The notes: generated from the letters alone by a model not told the origin. A DNA stretch of 64,000 nt from Limnomonas spitsbergensis (GCA_037349105.1 JAYJMM010000039.1:5920501-5984500); one strand, 5' to 3'. Counted from the stretch's first letter, positions 1 to 10,799 are shown. Numbers and translations: made by a program.

Positions 1-329
1 GCACTGCTAACGCACAGCCAGGCTCCTTAACCTCACCTGCTCCGGATCATTATGGTCATCCCCCTGGACTTCTGTCCAGTACAGATCCTGCTCTCCTTGC
101 AACGCAGGGAATTCTTCTGTTAAGGTGATTACTGCGTCACACGCAACTTTCCACACTCCAGCGATCCACTGCCCTAGCATGTTCCACCCTATTGGCTGAG
201 CCAGATCCTCCTTCCTTTTTACTGGGGGTCATTTCGCAGTGGCGTCTTTTGCTCTACCCACCGCCTGCGGATCTGCAGGTTTCCTGATCACCTGACCTCC
301 ACCACGGGGCATCGTACCGTTCTCTAAAC
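1..329. other. No gene recognised
   Basis: I see no convincing exon, RNA gene or mobile-element end in this stretch. Confidence 0.4.
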
Positions 330-860
330 CCGTAAATGTTTAGTCCAGAGGGCGATGGATAGAGAAGGGTGCATCGTTCAGATGTTATTTTGTTCCCCTT
401 GGCTTATCAGCAGCTGGCCGCCTGGAGTGCCTGGACAGGGGGCTGATACAGGCACCCACACGCCCGAGCCTTACTTCATTACATGCACACAGCCACACAC
501 AGGTGTCACGTGATCGCCATAAGGGATCATCGACTAGGTTATCTGTGTGATAGGAAGAAGTCGTATCAAAGCGTTGCTTTTAAGTTTTAAGGAAGTATGG
601 CGGGCCGGGGTTGCTATGTAGGAACCTTGCACAGCTAGCACCGCATTGGCACTGAGCCGCTCTGGTGACATACACATATCATAACGCACAGACATGAGGC
701 TCATGACTCCCATGCCACTGTCTTGTGGTTGTGTTTTAGTTGCTCGCCCAGGAGGGTGAATGGTTTTCGCTCGTTGTCAGTCCTCGTGTACCGGTATGTG
801 TTCAATCAAGTGCTTGTACCGGTTTCCCATTTGTACGTGTCCCATGCATCAAAGGGTTTC
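330..860 (+). repeat. Dispersed repeat, copy 1 (second copy at 51.9-52.5 kb)
   Basis: About 530 bp, starting near ACCCGTAAATGTTTAGTCC, recurs almost unchanged at about 51925-52480 on the same strand. The right part (about 760-850) contains the GGTTTTCGCTCG...GTGCTTGTACCGG motif, which also occurs near 3345-3480 (inverted), 27055-27155 and 52665-52765 (inverted). No coding content is recognised. It is probably a mobile or formerly mobile sequence; the exact ends are not resolved. Confidence 0.75.
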
Positions 861-865
861 GGAGG

Positions 866-1365
866 CAGTGGCTGCAAGCCAAGATGCAATTTATATTGGG
901 GTTAATGTCCTGATCCTTTTTCATTCACGTTCTCCTTGCCCCCGAAAGTGTTGAAGGCAGAGTCTGTGAGGCATATCCCAACTCAGATCCTGATCTAGGG
1001 TGTATTGCCACTCTTTTCCTTCAGGGCGTTGGAGGCAGCAGTTGCGAGGCATCCCAACAAAGGTCCTCAGATCCTGATCCTGATCTAGGGTGTCATGTCA
1101 CTCTTTTCTTTCAGGGTGTTGGAGGCAGCGGCTGCAAGGCAGATCCCGACTTAGATCCTCAGATCCTAATGGCGAGTGTCCTGTCACTATTTTCTTTCAA
1201 GGTGTTTGAGGCAGCAGCTGCGAGGCAGATCCCGACTCAGATCCTGATCCAGGTTATCTTGACACTCTTTTCCCTCAGGGTCCTGGATGCAGCAGCTGCG
1301 AGGCAGAGTCGCGTCTCCCTCAACGCCAAGCAGGCGCTGAGGCGGCTGAGCCTGGGTGGAGGGGG
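866..1365 (+). repeat. Tandemly duplicated splice-acceptor/exon module
   Basis: Copies spaced about 77-90 bp apart each consist of a pyrimidine-rich tract ending in an acceptor-like AG (near 1024, 1114, 1201 and 1278), followed by a short exon-like segment. The segments encode variants of LEAAAARQ; weaker copies lie near 866 and 945. Only the last copy reads on into a longer helical segment (VSLNAKQALRRLSLGG, ending near 1356). That copy is the best candidate for the functional exon, perhaps of the same gene as the terminal exon at 2759-2915. The donor is not identified with confidence. Confidence 0.5.
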
Positions 1366-1837
1366 CAGGTGTGGGGTCCATGGGAGGGGGGGCTGAGGGT
1401 TTAGTGTTTATACTTAACCCTGAGACCTTGGTGGAGGGGGCAGGTGCAGGGTTCATGGGATTAGGGGGCCCATGGGGTTGAGGGTTTAAACTGAACTCTT
1501 GCTGCAGCGCTCGAGCCGTTGGCTTCTGCAAGAAATTAATGAAGTTAGGCAGGTGCCTCAGCGCCATAATTTGCACGCTCTGGCTGTCCCCTAGTTTATG
1601 CAGTGTGATGAAGCCGTTAGGCTGCGCAAGAACCGAACAATGTAAGGCAGCTTCCTAAGCACCACAAATCGCACACGCTGGCTGCCCCCTAGTTCATGCA
1701 GTGTGCTCGGACCGGAATGCGGGCATGAGGGCAACCTGTCCCATGCATAAAAAAAATGCCCTGCAGGACTCCGAGAATGCACCTCTCCTACCCACCTCAC
1801 CCATTATACCTGTATCAACAATTGATTTAAAACTATA

Positions 1838-2758
1838 ATGCCACGATGCCAGCTCAAATTCCCGCCTCCGCCTCCACCCGCCCTTTCCCCCCTACGCAGC
1901 TCATCCGCAGCTAGCTCCCAAGGCGGGAGCAAACACAAGACGCTCATGCCTCTAGCCCACCCTTCCCACCCACCCAGCCTCATCTGCACGACAGAAATTT
2001 GTCAACACGTTATAATGCCTGCTTAGATTCCCGACTTCGCCTCCCCCCCTCCTTGCCCCCCTTGCGCAGGTCATCCGCCGCAGGCTCCCACGTTCAATCT
2101 AAAAATGTTGTGTACTGCACTACATCTTAAGAGTGCGGACATCTGACTGATTCGGCAAGGCAATCCAGCTGCATGATGCTATTCAAAGATTAAGGATCTC
2201 ACATCGTCTTGTCTCAACCTGGATATTGACCCAGGTGAGCGCTGTGCATGTATTCAACTGCTGGCATGTGCCATGCACTGCGCCGCAGCTAGGATTGCAC
2301 CCACTTCAGCCATGACACAGATTCAACAAGGCAATCCAGCTGGAGCATGATGTTCGGAGATTAAAGACCCCCCTATGCTATCCCTGCCATCCATGTCATC
2401 CTACTATGTGAGGGGCAGGAAGATGGATCCTGGCGATCTAGGCGGGGGGAGAGAGAAGATGGTGTGGTGAGTTCGCCCCCTCAAACTCTGGGTATGAATG
2501 ACTACCAGCTGCCCCGCTACCAGCTGTACCTATACCAGCTGTACCACTACCAGCTGTCTTGCTACCAGCTGTACCACTACCAGCTGTCTGTGCGGTGGTC
2601 ATCCGCCGCAGGCTCCCATGGCGCTAGCAAGATGATCCTCAAGCCCAGCACCTCGTACCCGCCCCACCCCGTCCACATAAGATACCATCGCTCAAAAAAT
2701 GATGATGCCTGCTTAGATTCCTGATTCCGCTTCCCCCCCTCCCCTTTCTCATGCGCAG
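1838..2758 (+). repeat. Degenerate copies of an acceptor plus exon start
   Basis: Segments near 1840-1950, 2012-2090 and 2598-2660 repeat the layout 'ATAATGCC...C-rich tract...GCAG/TCATCCGC...GGCTCCCA'. In the reading frame of the terminal exon they encode related peptides (SSAASSQGGSKHKTL; SSAAGSHGASKMILKPSTSY). The intact version is the exon starting at 2759. These look like tandem duplications of an intron 3' end with its exon, some since interrupted by the insertion at 2091-2597. Confidence 0.55.
2091..2597 (+). mobile_element. Dispersed ~507-bp sequence flanked by a 21-bp direct repeat
   Basis: The sequence from CGTTCAATCTAAAAATG onward recurs at about 29370-29875. Here it is bracketed by two copies of the 21 bases at 2070-2090 and 2598-2618 (GTCATCCGCC...GGCTCCCA), as expected for insertion with a long target-site duplication. 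Its right end is made of 15-bp ACCAGCTGT-type tandem repeats. No ORF of note. It may be a non-autonomous retroposed sequence; the family is unknown. Confidence 0.55.
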
Positions 2759-2915
2759 CTCATCTGTTGCATGCTCCCAAGGCGGGAGCAAGCACAAGAC
2801 GCTCAAGCCCAGCACCTCGTACATGGCCGGGGCGGCCGGGGGTAGCAACTCGGATGTGCTCCCCGCTGGCCTGCTGCTGGACAGCCTGATGGTGCCCAAA
2901 GTGCGGACAGGCTGA
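2759..2915 (+). CDS. C-terminal exon of an unrecognised gene
   Basis: A pyrimidine-rich tract ending TCATGCGCAG precedes an open segment of 51 codons that ends in TGA (2913-2915). The peptide is Ser/Gly/Lys-rich (SSVACSQGGSKHKTLKPSTS, then YMAGAAGGSN) and ends LLLDSLMVPKVRTG. Exon-like copies of its first part lie upstream (1900, 2070, 2598), so the coding frame has been duplicated several times, which supports real exon status. I do not recognise the family. Upstream exons, if present, lie in or left of the repeats at 866-1365. Confidence 0.5.
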
Positions 2916-3344
2916 GGCATGGAGACCGTAGAGGGGGCTGGCGGGCTGCATCGCGGGCCCTTTTACACACCTCTTGATTGGACTGTATATATATGTATGA
3001 CCGGGCGATTCTCGTCTGCCCTTTGTATCAAATGGTATGCAGCTTCACTTGACTTCAAAAACAATTTGCGTACAAGACGACGTGTAGGGGGTTGGAGAGC
3101 AATGCGGGCAGTACTCTGATTCTCATGATTTAATTGATGGCTCTCGTTTTTTTTTCGCTCGTGTGATTTGGGTCCATTATCTAGGTCATATATGGGTCCA
3201 TCACACGCTTGTTTGATTGGGGTCCATTAGTACTACTGGTACCGATATCTGACCTTTGCCTTTAGTTAAGACAAGATGTGACTGTTCACAAGTCCGTGCC
3301 CATTTTCATAACAAAATCACGTGAGTACCAGCAAGCAAGATCTG
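2916..3344. other. No gene recognised
   Basis: Downstream flank of the exon above. It has short TGGGTCCAT-type repeats near 3165-3230 and no convincing coding sequence. Confidence 0.4.
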
Positions 3345-3480
3345 AGGAGTGAGCTTTTACAGTCCAGCAGATTTGAATTACATTTGATGTATGGAACATG
3401 TGCCCATAAACCGGTACAGGCACTTGATACGCTAGGACATCGAGCGTAGTCGAGGTATTCAAAGGCGCTAACCATGCGTT
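3345..3480 (-). repeat. Inverted copy of the CCGGTACAAGCAC dispersed repeat family
   Basis: On the minus strand this matches the motif block seen at 760-850, 27055-27155 and 52375-52495: a Ser/Leu-like GCTCG run, then GTGCCTGTACCGG, then ...CCATACATC...TGGACTGTAAAA. The open frame across it on the minus strand is therefore repeat-derived and not a gene. Confidence 0.6.
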
Positions 3481-3992
3481 TGAACCAAAACTAAAAGTGT
3501 TTACAAATCTCTGTACCAGACCAGTAGGTCCTCGGGAACGATGGACAGTTAATATGTCAGTATAAACCGTAAATAATCGAACCAATGACCTGCATGCGAC
3601 CACCCCCTCCCAAATCTCTCTCTCTTTGCACTTTGCACACGAAAAACAAGCACACAAGCTCTGCCATCTCCTAGAAATTCCCCGACCCCCAAAAACGAAT
3701 TTTACGCAGGGGGACAACCACAACAGAGGTGAGTGGTTGCGCTGATCTTGTAACTAATAGAAACAGACAATCCCCGTCGCAGGGACCTCTTCTTGCCGCT
3801 TTCGTATTAGTTTGCCCCTGATTACGTCTGAACCTGTCAGCCTACAAAACCCGGGGATTTAAATTCCCATTTGACTCGCCCGGGTAAAAACAAATTCGTA
3901 TACCTAACACTCGTCTCAAGCTAAAACAATTGACAAGAAAGCTTGGCATTTCCAACTGAAATTCGCGTTCCCAATCGGGAACGAGTCCTTCA

Positions 3993-4386
3993 ATGGATCC
4001 CTCATCCCCCCACACAAATTCCTTTGAAGGGAATGCAATGCAATGGATCCATCCCCCCCCACACAAATTCCTTTGGAAGGAATGCAACGCAATGGATCCA
4101 TCCCCCCCCACACAAATTCCTTTGAAGGGAATGCAACGCAATGGATCCATCCCCCCCACACAAATTCCTTTGGACGGAATGCAACGCAATGGATCCATCC
4201 CCCCCCACACAAATTCCTTTGAAGGGAATGCAACGCAATGGATCCATCCACCCCCACACACAAATTCCTTTGAAGGGAATGCAACGCAATGGATCCATCC
4301 CCCCACACACAAATTCCTTTGGAGGGAATGCAACGCAATGGATCCATCCCCCCCCACACAAATTCCTTTGGAGGGAATGCAACGCA
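3993..4386 (+). repeat. 49-bp minisatellite, about 8 copies
   Basis: The unit contains the palindrome ATGGATCCAT, a run of 7-8 C, ACACAAATTCC, and TTTGAAGGGAATGCAACGC. Copies differ mainly in C-tract length and a few substitutions (GAAGG/GGAGG/GGACG). The C-tract length changes open frames on both strands; I do not regard those as genes. Confidence 0.9.
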
Positions 4387-4884
4387 AATCTAGAGTATGT
4401 TACAAAAATGTATTAAAATTCAAATATCGTACGGTACCGTTCAAATATTTTGGGTTATCCTGCAATGCACACCGCAATTTCACCAACAATAGCAGGTAGA
4501 CCGTCTTCGGCAGGTTTCTGGTCATGAAGCCGATAGAGGAAAAACTAAGACCGGTCCTCAGCCTTCAGGCCTTTATTTAGTGACCCTTCAGGCCTTCCGT
4601 TGGTGACCCTTGCACACCACCCTGCTCACATGTGCACGGCATCCCCCTCATTTCCTTTTTCAGCTGCGAACAAGTCCACTTACGGCGGGCTGCGCCGCGG
4701 CCGCCAAATGCTCAATTAGTTTGGCCCAACCTTGACCGGCCTACAGAAAAATGGCATGCCCAAGCAGCATGTCTGGTCGCGCATTGGGCCTCCGGCCGAA
4801 GGCAAGGAGCCGAAATTAGCTGACCTGTAGAGCTGCCACAAAAAATGTAGCCGAGCCGCGGAAAAATTGAGACACCGCGCCTTT
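4387..4884. other. No gene recognised
   Basis: Contains a short direct repeat (CCTTCAGGCC...GTGACCCTT, near 4561-4612) and the 3' flank of the minus-strand gene that follows. No ORF with recognisable content. Confidence 0.4.
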
Positions 4885-7800
4885 TCAAACCAGCTTTGAC
4901 AGATCCACCCATTTCTGAACTGCCATTTGAATCACTTTGACCTTGTGATCCTCTGACTTCGATTCTTCAAGAACCAGCACCTTCAGTGGCAAGCAAAACA
5001 CGGTCAGCTGCATGGCAGTGCATGGCCGAGAGACGCATGACATTGCGTGGCAGTACATGTTCAGCAGCGCAAAAAACTGAGAATGCGTCATCAGCCGCAT
5101 GGCAATGCATGGCCAAGAGCCGCACGACAATGCATGGCAGCGCATGGCGGAGAGCCGCATGGGAATGCATGGCCAAGGGCCGCATGGCAGTGCATAATCA
5201 AGAGACGCATTGCAATGCATGGCTGTGCATAACCGAGAGCACAACAAGCAACGCGAATGGCAGGATAATATGTTGCACAAAGCGAGCAGTCGTTCGGGCA
5301 CCCGAGGTCCACCAGCGAGCTGCGAGCGCAGTGTTGGAATGGCTTCGGAACCGTTGCCGAAACCAGTTTCGACTAAGAAACCCACCTGGACCACGCAATC
5401 AGAGCTGGCTGACACCTCGAAGAATTGGACGGTCATGGGCACCGAGTAGTCCTTTTTAGGCTTGAGGGTATCGATCGTGATGACGTCCGGGTGGCAAGTG
5501 CAGCCTGAAACGCAAGTAATGTTGGCCATCCCCATGCGCTCGTACGAGCTCAGGAGCGTGAGTTCGAGGGTTATGCCCCTGCCCCCGCCCTCCTCCGCGC
5601 TGTCGCCAAACTTGGTGTCAAGGGAGACCCAAAGTACCGACCCCGGCTTAGTGGCAACCCATCCCGGCTTGAACTTCCCATTCTCATGCTGCACGGTGGT
5701 CCAGCCGTCCGCCCTGACCACCTTCATCTCCTCCGGCGGGCGGTCCGCCGCGTCCGGCGGGTAGAACTGCCCCTTGGTTCCGGAGCATCGCATGATGGGG
5801 ATCTTGGAAGTGTCCAGTTTCAAGGGCTTGGTGGCGCTCCAAATGCCAGCAGGGATGCCTTTGTTGCTGTGCGACGCCTCCACCTCCGCCAGGTGCGCCT
5901 CAGCGTCCGCCAGGTAGCTAAGCAGCATGTCTGCAACCAGGAGCTGGCCAATCATGCTAGGGTGGACCGTGTCCTTGTACAACAACGATAGCGCGTGGCA
6001 TTCTGAGGCCATGCCAAGCTTGAGCCTCGTGACGCTCTGCAACACCTTGAGGTAGGAGAGCAAGGGTTTAGGTTTAAGGGTTGCAGGTGTGTGCTTAGGG
6101 TTTAGGGTTGCAGGTGTGTGCTTACAGTTAAGGGTTGTAGGTGTGTGCTTCAGGTTAAGGGATTTAGGGCTGTAGGTGTGTGTTAAGGGTTCAGGTGCTT
6201 GAGAGCAGGTATCTGCTTATGTTTAAAGGTTTAGGAGAGCATGTGTCAGCTTAGGGTTTAGGATTGTAGGTGTGTGCTTAGGGTTCAGGTGTGTGCTTAA
6301 GGTTTAGGGTTTAGGAGAGCAGGTGTGTGTTTAGGGTCGAGGGTTTAGGGTTGTACGTGTGTGCTTAGGGTTAAATGTTGTGAGAGCAGGTGTGTGCTTA
6401 GGGTTTACGGTTGTACCTTCGTGTAGGAGAGTGAGGCCATGCCGTAGTGCGCCGCCACCTCGTTGGTCTCGGCCTCGGAATCCGAGTTCTCGTCGCCGCC
6501 GCGCGGCAGGTCTTTGAAGCTTTGGGGGCACTCGGCCTCGCACTGAGCACCGTTGGAATTGATGCAATTCTTGATGCTCTCGGCGTCAGGGTGCCTGAAC
6601 TTGTCCACTATGCGTTCCATGTTTAGGAAAATGGTGGCCGGGAACTTGGTGCTCCCGAATTTAAGCTGCAGCCGTCGCATCAATGTCTCTGCCACAACGA
6701 TCGTGTGCCCCGCCGGGCAGGTATGCCCCCGGCAGGTGCCCTCCAGATGCGGAAGGTGCTCCATAACCAGCAGGTCGACGCCACTGGGAATGAGTGGCTC
6801 GATGCATACGCTGTGGGCATACATGTCGAAGGTGTGCCCAGGGATGCCGAGGTTGACAAGAATGTGGTCAGGGTGCGGCCAGGTGGTGTTGATGGTGTGC
6901 ATGAGAGCGTTCAGCCAGCCGTGCTCCAACGAGAACTTTGAAACGCAGGATTCGTAGGCCATGCTGAGGGTGTGCACTCTCTGCAGCATGTGCGCCTCGT
7001 CGCGGTGAAAGCAACCACCTAAACAGGGCAAGACAAGCTGCAGAGTAAGCGCTCATGAGCAATCACGTGGGATCTTGGATTGGCCGTGAATGGATCTTAG
7101 ATATAGGATCATCATACATGAGCGGGTGCGCCTGCATAAGGTGACATATAGAGCGAAGTGAAGAATCTAGTGGCTATATGAGATCAATGAAGTGTTCGTT
7201 CATGTGCGATCCATGCAGTGGCCATGTGAGATCCATGCAGCTGCCATGTGAGAGCCATGCAGCTGCCATGTGAGAGCCATGCAGTGGCCATGTGAGACCC
7301 ATGCAGTAGCCATGTGAGATCCATGCAGTGGCCATGTGAGATCCATGCAGTGGCCATGTGAGATCCATGCAGTGGCCATGTGAGATCCATGCAGTGGCCA
7401 TGTGAGATCCATGCAGTGGCCATGTGAGATCCATGCAGTGGCCATGTGAGATCCATGCAGTGGCCATGTGAGATCCATGCAGTGGCCATGTGAGATCCAT
7501 GCAGTGGCCATGTGTGATCCATGAAGAGGTTGTGTGAGATCCATGCAGTGGTCGTGTGAGATCCATGCAGTGGTCATGTGAGATCCATGCAGTGGTCATG
7601 TGAGATCCATGCAGTGGCTATGTGATATCCATTCAAAGGCCATGCATGAACCATTCAGAGTCAATGTGAGATCCATAAAATGGCCATAAACTATCCATGC
7701 AATGACCATTTGTGATTCTGGCAGGTGCCATGTGTGAAGAAAGCAATGCTGACGTGGGTTGGAATGCAATTGGAGTCACCTAAGCATCTGGTCAAACCTC

Positions 7801-10799
7801 TCAGCGTGAAATGCAGTAACTGGTCGTGAGGGAAATCGCAAAAGATCACTGAGGTTCCGAAGATCTGAAGGGTGCCCTGGAGACACACATTCACGAGCGC
7901 CAAAAGCTGGGCCGATCCAACATCGATAGCGTATACTTTCAAGGGTGGCAACGGTTGCACTCGATTGCTGATGGGGCCCTCAGCAACAGTTTCTTTAACC
8001 ACCCGGGAGTCACTCTGGCCGAGAAGAAAACAGCCCTTCGATGGCGACCTGGATGCCTTTGGAATAATAAGGTGGCTTTCAGGTGGGGCAAAAGTACCAC
8101 CGGCAAATGCCCCTTGTGTGGAGAGCATGACAATTTAGGCCATATCACAGGCGCATGCAGGCACCCCGAAATGCAAAAGATGTACATAGTGCGCCACCAT
8201 GGCACAGGAAGGATCTTGCAGAGGGCTGTATCGAAAGGCAGCATGGGAGGGGACTTCGTCATGGCAGACCTGGGAACGGCCGAGAAGTGTGAGAGAGCAG
8301 GAGCACCAGTCATGCTAATGAATAAAGTTCCCTCATACTTAAACCCCCGCGCTGAGGCACCAGCACTTGGAGCCTTCCAAGTGAAACAAAAAATGCAGCC
8401 TGACATGTTGTTGATGCAAACGAAAGGACAAAAGAAGGACGCTGTAGTCCACATTGGGGAATTCAAGCATTGCAGAGGCACCGAGCATGGGGACCTATTA
8501 AAAGCTTGCTCAAACCAGCATACCGACCTTGTTGAGCTACTAATCTTGAACGGGCACCAGCGAAACAACATAAAAATCATTCCAATCTTGATAGGCACCT
8601 CGGGCACTATGGTATATATAATAAACACATAATTGACGCCATGAGTGAGGTCTCCTGGGATCTCCGAGTTCCATGCTAAGAAATGCGCCCAGAAAATGCA
8701 TGTCCACTCGATAAACTTATATTTGCATAACATAGTGCAAACCAGACGCAGACTCGAATAGATTCTGCCACAAAAGCTGTCACTGGGCCAACTAGACACA
8801 CCCATCAGAGAAAACCCCCGTGAGGAAGTTGCTTCTTTATTTTTTCCTCATGGTGACGGCGCGGATGTGGCTACGGCCCCAAGCTGCGTTGTTTCCTTAA
8901 CTTCCACATCCAAATAGGGCGTAGCTTTCTTTCTTTCTTTCTGAGGTACCGTCAAGTGATTGATCCACAATTGCAATGACATGGAGGGAAATGCGCGTAT
9001 CCCGTACGGGCAGGTCTAATCGCCTAAACCTCAGGATCCGTTGAGCATCACGAAGGATTGGAAACCACATGTAGTTCTTATTTCTTACTTAGTACTGACA
9101 CCGGTGTGGCCCCCCCCGGCCCCCCTCTCGGCTGGCGAAAAGGGTGACAAAGGCTATTTGGGCCAGCCGCCAGCCGGCTGAGAGTCTGTGACCTCGTTGA
9201 TCAATGGCAGGCATGCACCAGCCACCTTGCAGAAATAAAGAAAAATAGGCCCCTCTAGCGTTGTTCGGGTTCGTTCGGCCCGAAGCCACCTTACATATAT
9301 TTATGATATCCGACCCTTGAAGGCTGATATCTGCTCAAAAAGGCTACTGTTTGGAACTGTTTATCTACCGCTTATCATGCTTAAGATACAATTTAGATAC
9401 ATCACGCCCGCGGTCGGTAAAATCTGCTGGTGCAGCATGCCCTGCTGTGCTTGTGACCCTGGCCGTAGGCTGATCGAGGTTGGATCAGAGTAGGCCCAGT
9501 CAGGGTTACCCAGTACGGCCGTATTGGCAAAAATCCCGTACCGTATCCCGTCCCGTCCTGTACCTTATTATGTACCGGGTAACCCTGGGCCCAGTGGTCC
9601 CGTTTGCCCCTCAAGGGGGAGTGGCGCGCACTCTAACGAGCATTGACGTGTCATGCTGGAGCAGCGCAAATGCGCAATACAGCATAGAAGGGAATGCATG
9701 CTACTCGATCTGGGGGCCGGGGGCGCCCGCTACATGCCACTCGATCTCAGGGCCGGGGGCGCCCGCTGCATGCCACTCCATCTCGGGGCGTCCGCTGCAT
9801 GCCACTGGATCTCGGGGCCGAGGGTGCGCCCGCTACATGCCACTCGATCTCAGGGCCGGGGGCGCCCGCTGCATGCCACTCGATCTCGGGGCTCAGGGCG
9901 CCCGCTGCATGCCACTCGATCTCGGGGCTCGGGGCGCCCGCTGCATGCCACTCGATCTCAGGGCGGGGGTTGCCCGCTGCATGCCACTCCATCTTGGGCC
10001 CGGGGGCGCCAGCTACATGCTTCCAAAACCAGCGCCAACGGATGCTAGGAGGTACAGGCTGGCCAAGTCAAAGGAGGTGCATGCGCGCAGTAGGGTGCAC
10101 TGACTGTGCATCAAGAGCTTGCAGATGCCGCGTGGTTTCGTGTATATGGGGGCGAGTAGTCATGCCTGTCATTATTTATCGAAGTTTTTTTCGTGTAGTC
10201 ATCCTGCTGGTGGCCTCAGGCCATCAGACCATTTTGAGGCAAACGCTTTACGACGACCTCCTCTCGGATCGCAAGCTTTGTACAGTTCTATCCAGTCAGT
10301 TCCAAAGGAGAATAGGATCCTCAATAAGTATGTCGGGTGGGATCAGATCTCAGTCCCAGGACGGACCAGGACGGACCGCACCTACCACAGGATCATCATC
10401 GCCGGCGGGTGCATGGCACATCCTCCGTCGTTGGGCACCATGCACAACTCACATACGGTCCAACCAACACAACGACCGCGAGAGATCTGTTCATTAGCAC
10501 CCACCTAGGTCTTTCGCAATGGAGTCTCCGAAGGCCAGGACCGTGACCGCCTCCCCCCGTGCCAGTTTGTCCAAGAAGGGTCGAATCTGACTGTAGTCGC
10601 CCACAACCGAGTGCCCGGCGCTCAGGTCGGCCTTGTCCCAGAAACGTGGGATGCCCAGATTCCGAAGTCCTTGCGCTCCAAAATAGTTCCAATCGTTGAT
10701 ATCAGCAGGGATCTTCGCACCCGCAGCTAGCATATCACTCAAAACACTCAAAAAGAAAGCAAGCAGCAACAAACATATCCTGGTGCGCGTCTGCAGCAT
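4885..10799 (-). CDS. Secreted SGNH/GDSL-hydrolase-like protein, 4 exons (copy 1)
   Basis: Model on the minus strand: exons 10505-10799, 6417-7018, 5386-6045 and 4885-4980, giving about 550 residues. Intron phases are 1, 0, 0, with donors GTGGGT, GTACAA and GTGGGT. The N-terminus is a signal peptide (LLLLAFFLSVL core), so the protein should enter the secretory pathway. Block I is AFGDSIAKD with the nucleophilic Ser; block II is LVNLGIPG; block V is KDTVHPS with the Asp/His pair. The usual block III GxND is replaced by VMEHLPHLEG, so the oxyanion-hole Asn is not evident and esterase activity is uncertain. A Cys-containing beta-rich C-terminal part (ANITCVSGCTC) follows. The paralogue at 58479-64000 confirms the frame at the splice junctions. 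The start is the second in-frame ATG (10799); one at 10853 is also possible. Intron 1 is 3.5 kb and carries a LINE fragment and repeats. Confidence 0.75.
4990..5260 (-). repeat. Intronic ~25-bp minisatellite (GCATGGC family)
   Basis: Imperfect tandem units of ATGGCAATGCATGGCCRAGAGCCGC fill most of intron 3 of the SGNH-like gene. The exon 3 frame stays open through them on the minus strand (AMHCHAA peptides), but the splice junctions shared with the paralogue show that they are intronic. Confidence 0.8.
6062..6412 (-). repeat. Intronic telomere-like repeat
   Basis: Irregular units of about 25-30 bp such as GGTTTAGGGTTGCAGGTGTG, with TTAGGG/TTTAGGG cores, occupy intron 2 of the SGNH-like gene between exons 2 and 3. 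The paralogue has its telomere-like 28-bp array in its own second intron, although the insertion points in the protein differ. Confidence 0.8.
7190..7690 (+). repeat. 22-bp minisatellite in intron 1
   Basis: About 22 tandem copies of GAGATCCATGCAGTGGCCATGT, nearly perfect in the middle (7310-7510) and decaying at both edges. Three minus-strand frames stay open through it (HCMDLTWPLHGSHM-type peptides) and are artefacts of the period. Confidence 0.9.
7849..8632 (+). pseudogene. Non-LTR retrotransposon fragment: zinc finger plus restriction-like endonuclease motif
   Basis: An open segment of about 260 codons inside intron 1 of the SGNH-like gene, opposite in strand. It begins mid-protein. It holds a reverse-transcriptase-associated zinc finger (CPLCGEHDNLGHITGACRHP, about 8110-8170), then RHHGTG, then PDMLLM, and 17 residues later EFKHC. 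The order CCHC, R-H, PD, E-x-K matches the restriction-enzyme-like endonuclease tail of R2/NeSL/Dualen-type LINEs; Dualen-type elements are known from Chlamydomonas. The RT domain and 5' end are missing, and it stops with TAA. It is a 5'-truncated insertion, as is usual for LINEs. The family assignment is inference from motifs. Confidence 0.65.
8633..9500. other. Intronic sequence, no gene recognised
   Basis: Contains the 3' flank of the LINE fragment, a TTTC run near 8928-8942, and a G/C-rich stretch near 9100-9140. Nothing else that I can support. Confidence 0.4.
9501..9587. mobile_element. 87-bp hAT-type MITE with 8-bp target duplication
   Basis: Inverted termini CAGGGTTACCC...GGGTAACCCTG are flanked on both sides by GGCCCAGT (9493-9500 and 9588-9595). 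The 8-bp duplication and the CAGGG ends fit the hAT superfamily. Subterminal GTACCGTATCCCG repeats are shared with the element at 11666-11850. Confidence 0.9.
9690..10030 (+). repeat. ~36-bp minisatellite
   Basis: About ten units of GCATGCCACTCGATCTCGGG followed by a GC-rich spacer (GCCGGGGGCGCCCGCT), all in intron 1 of the SGNH-like gene. Frames open across it are not genes. Confidence 0.85.

Noticed and set aside
3842..4499. Overlapping 120-180-residue frames on both strands
   Set aside because: They are translations of the 49-bp minisatellite with variable C runs.
7190..7690. CRISPR-like array
   Set aside because: Repeats are contiguous with no unique spacers, in a eukaryotic intron. It is a plain 22-bp minisatellite.
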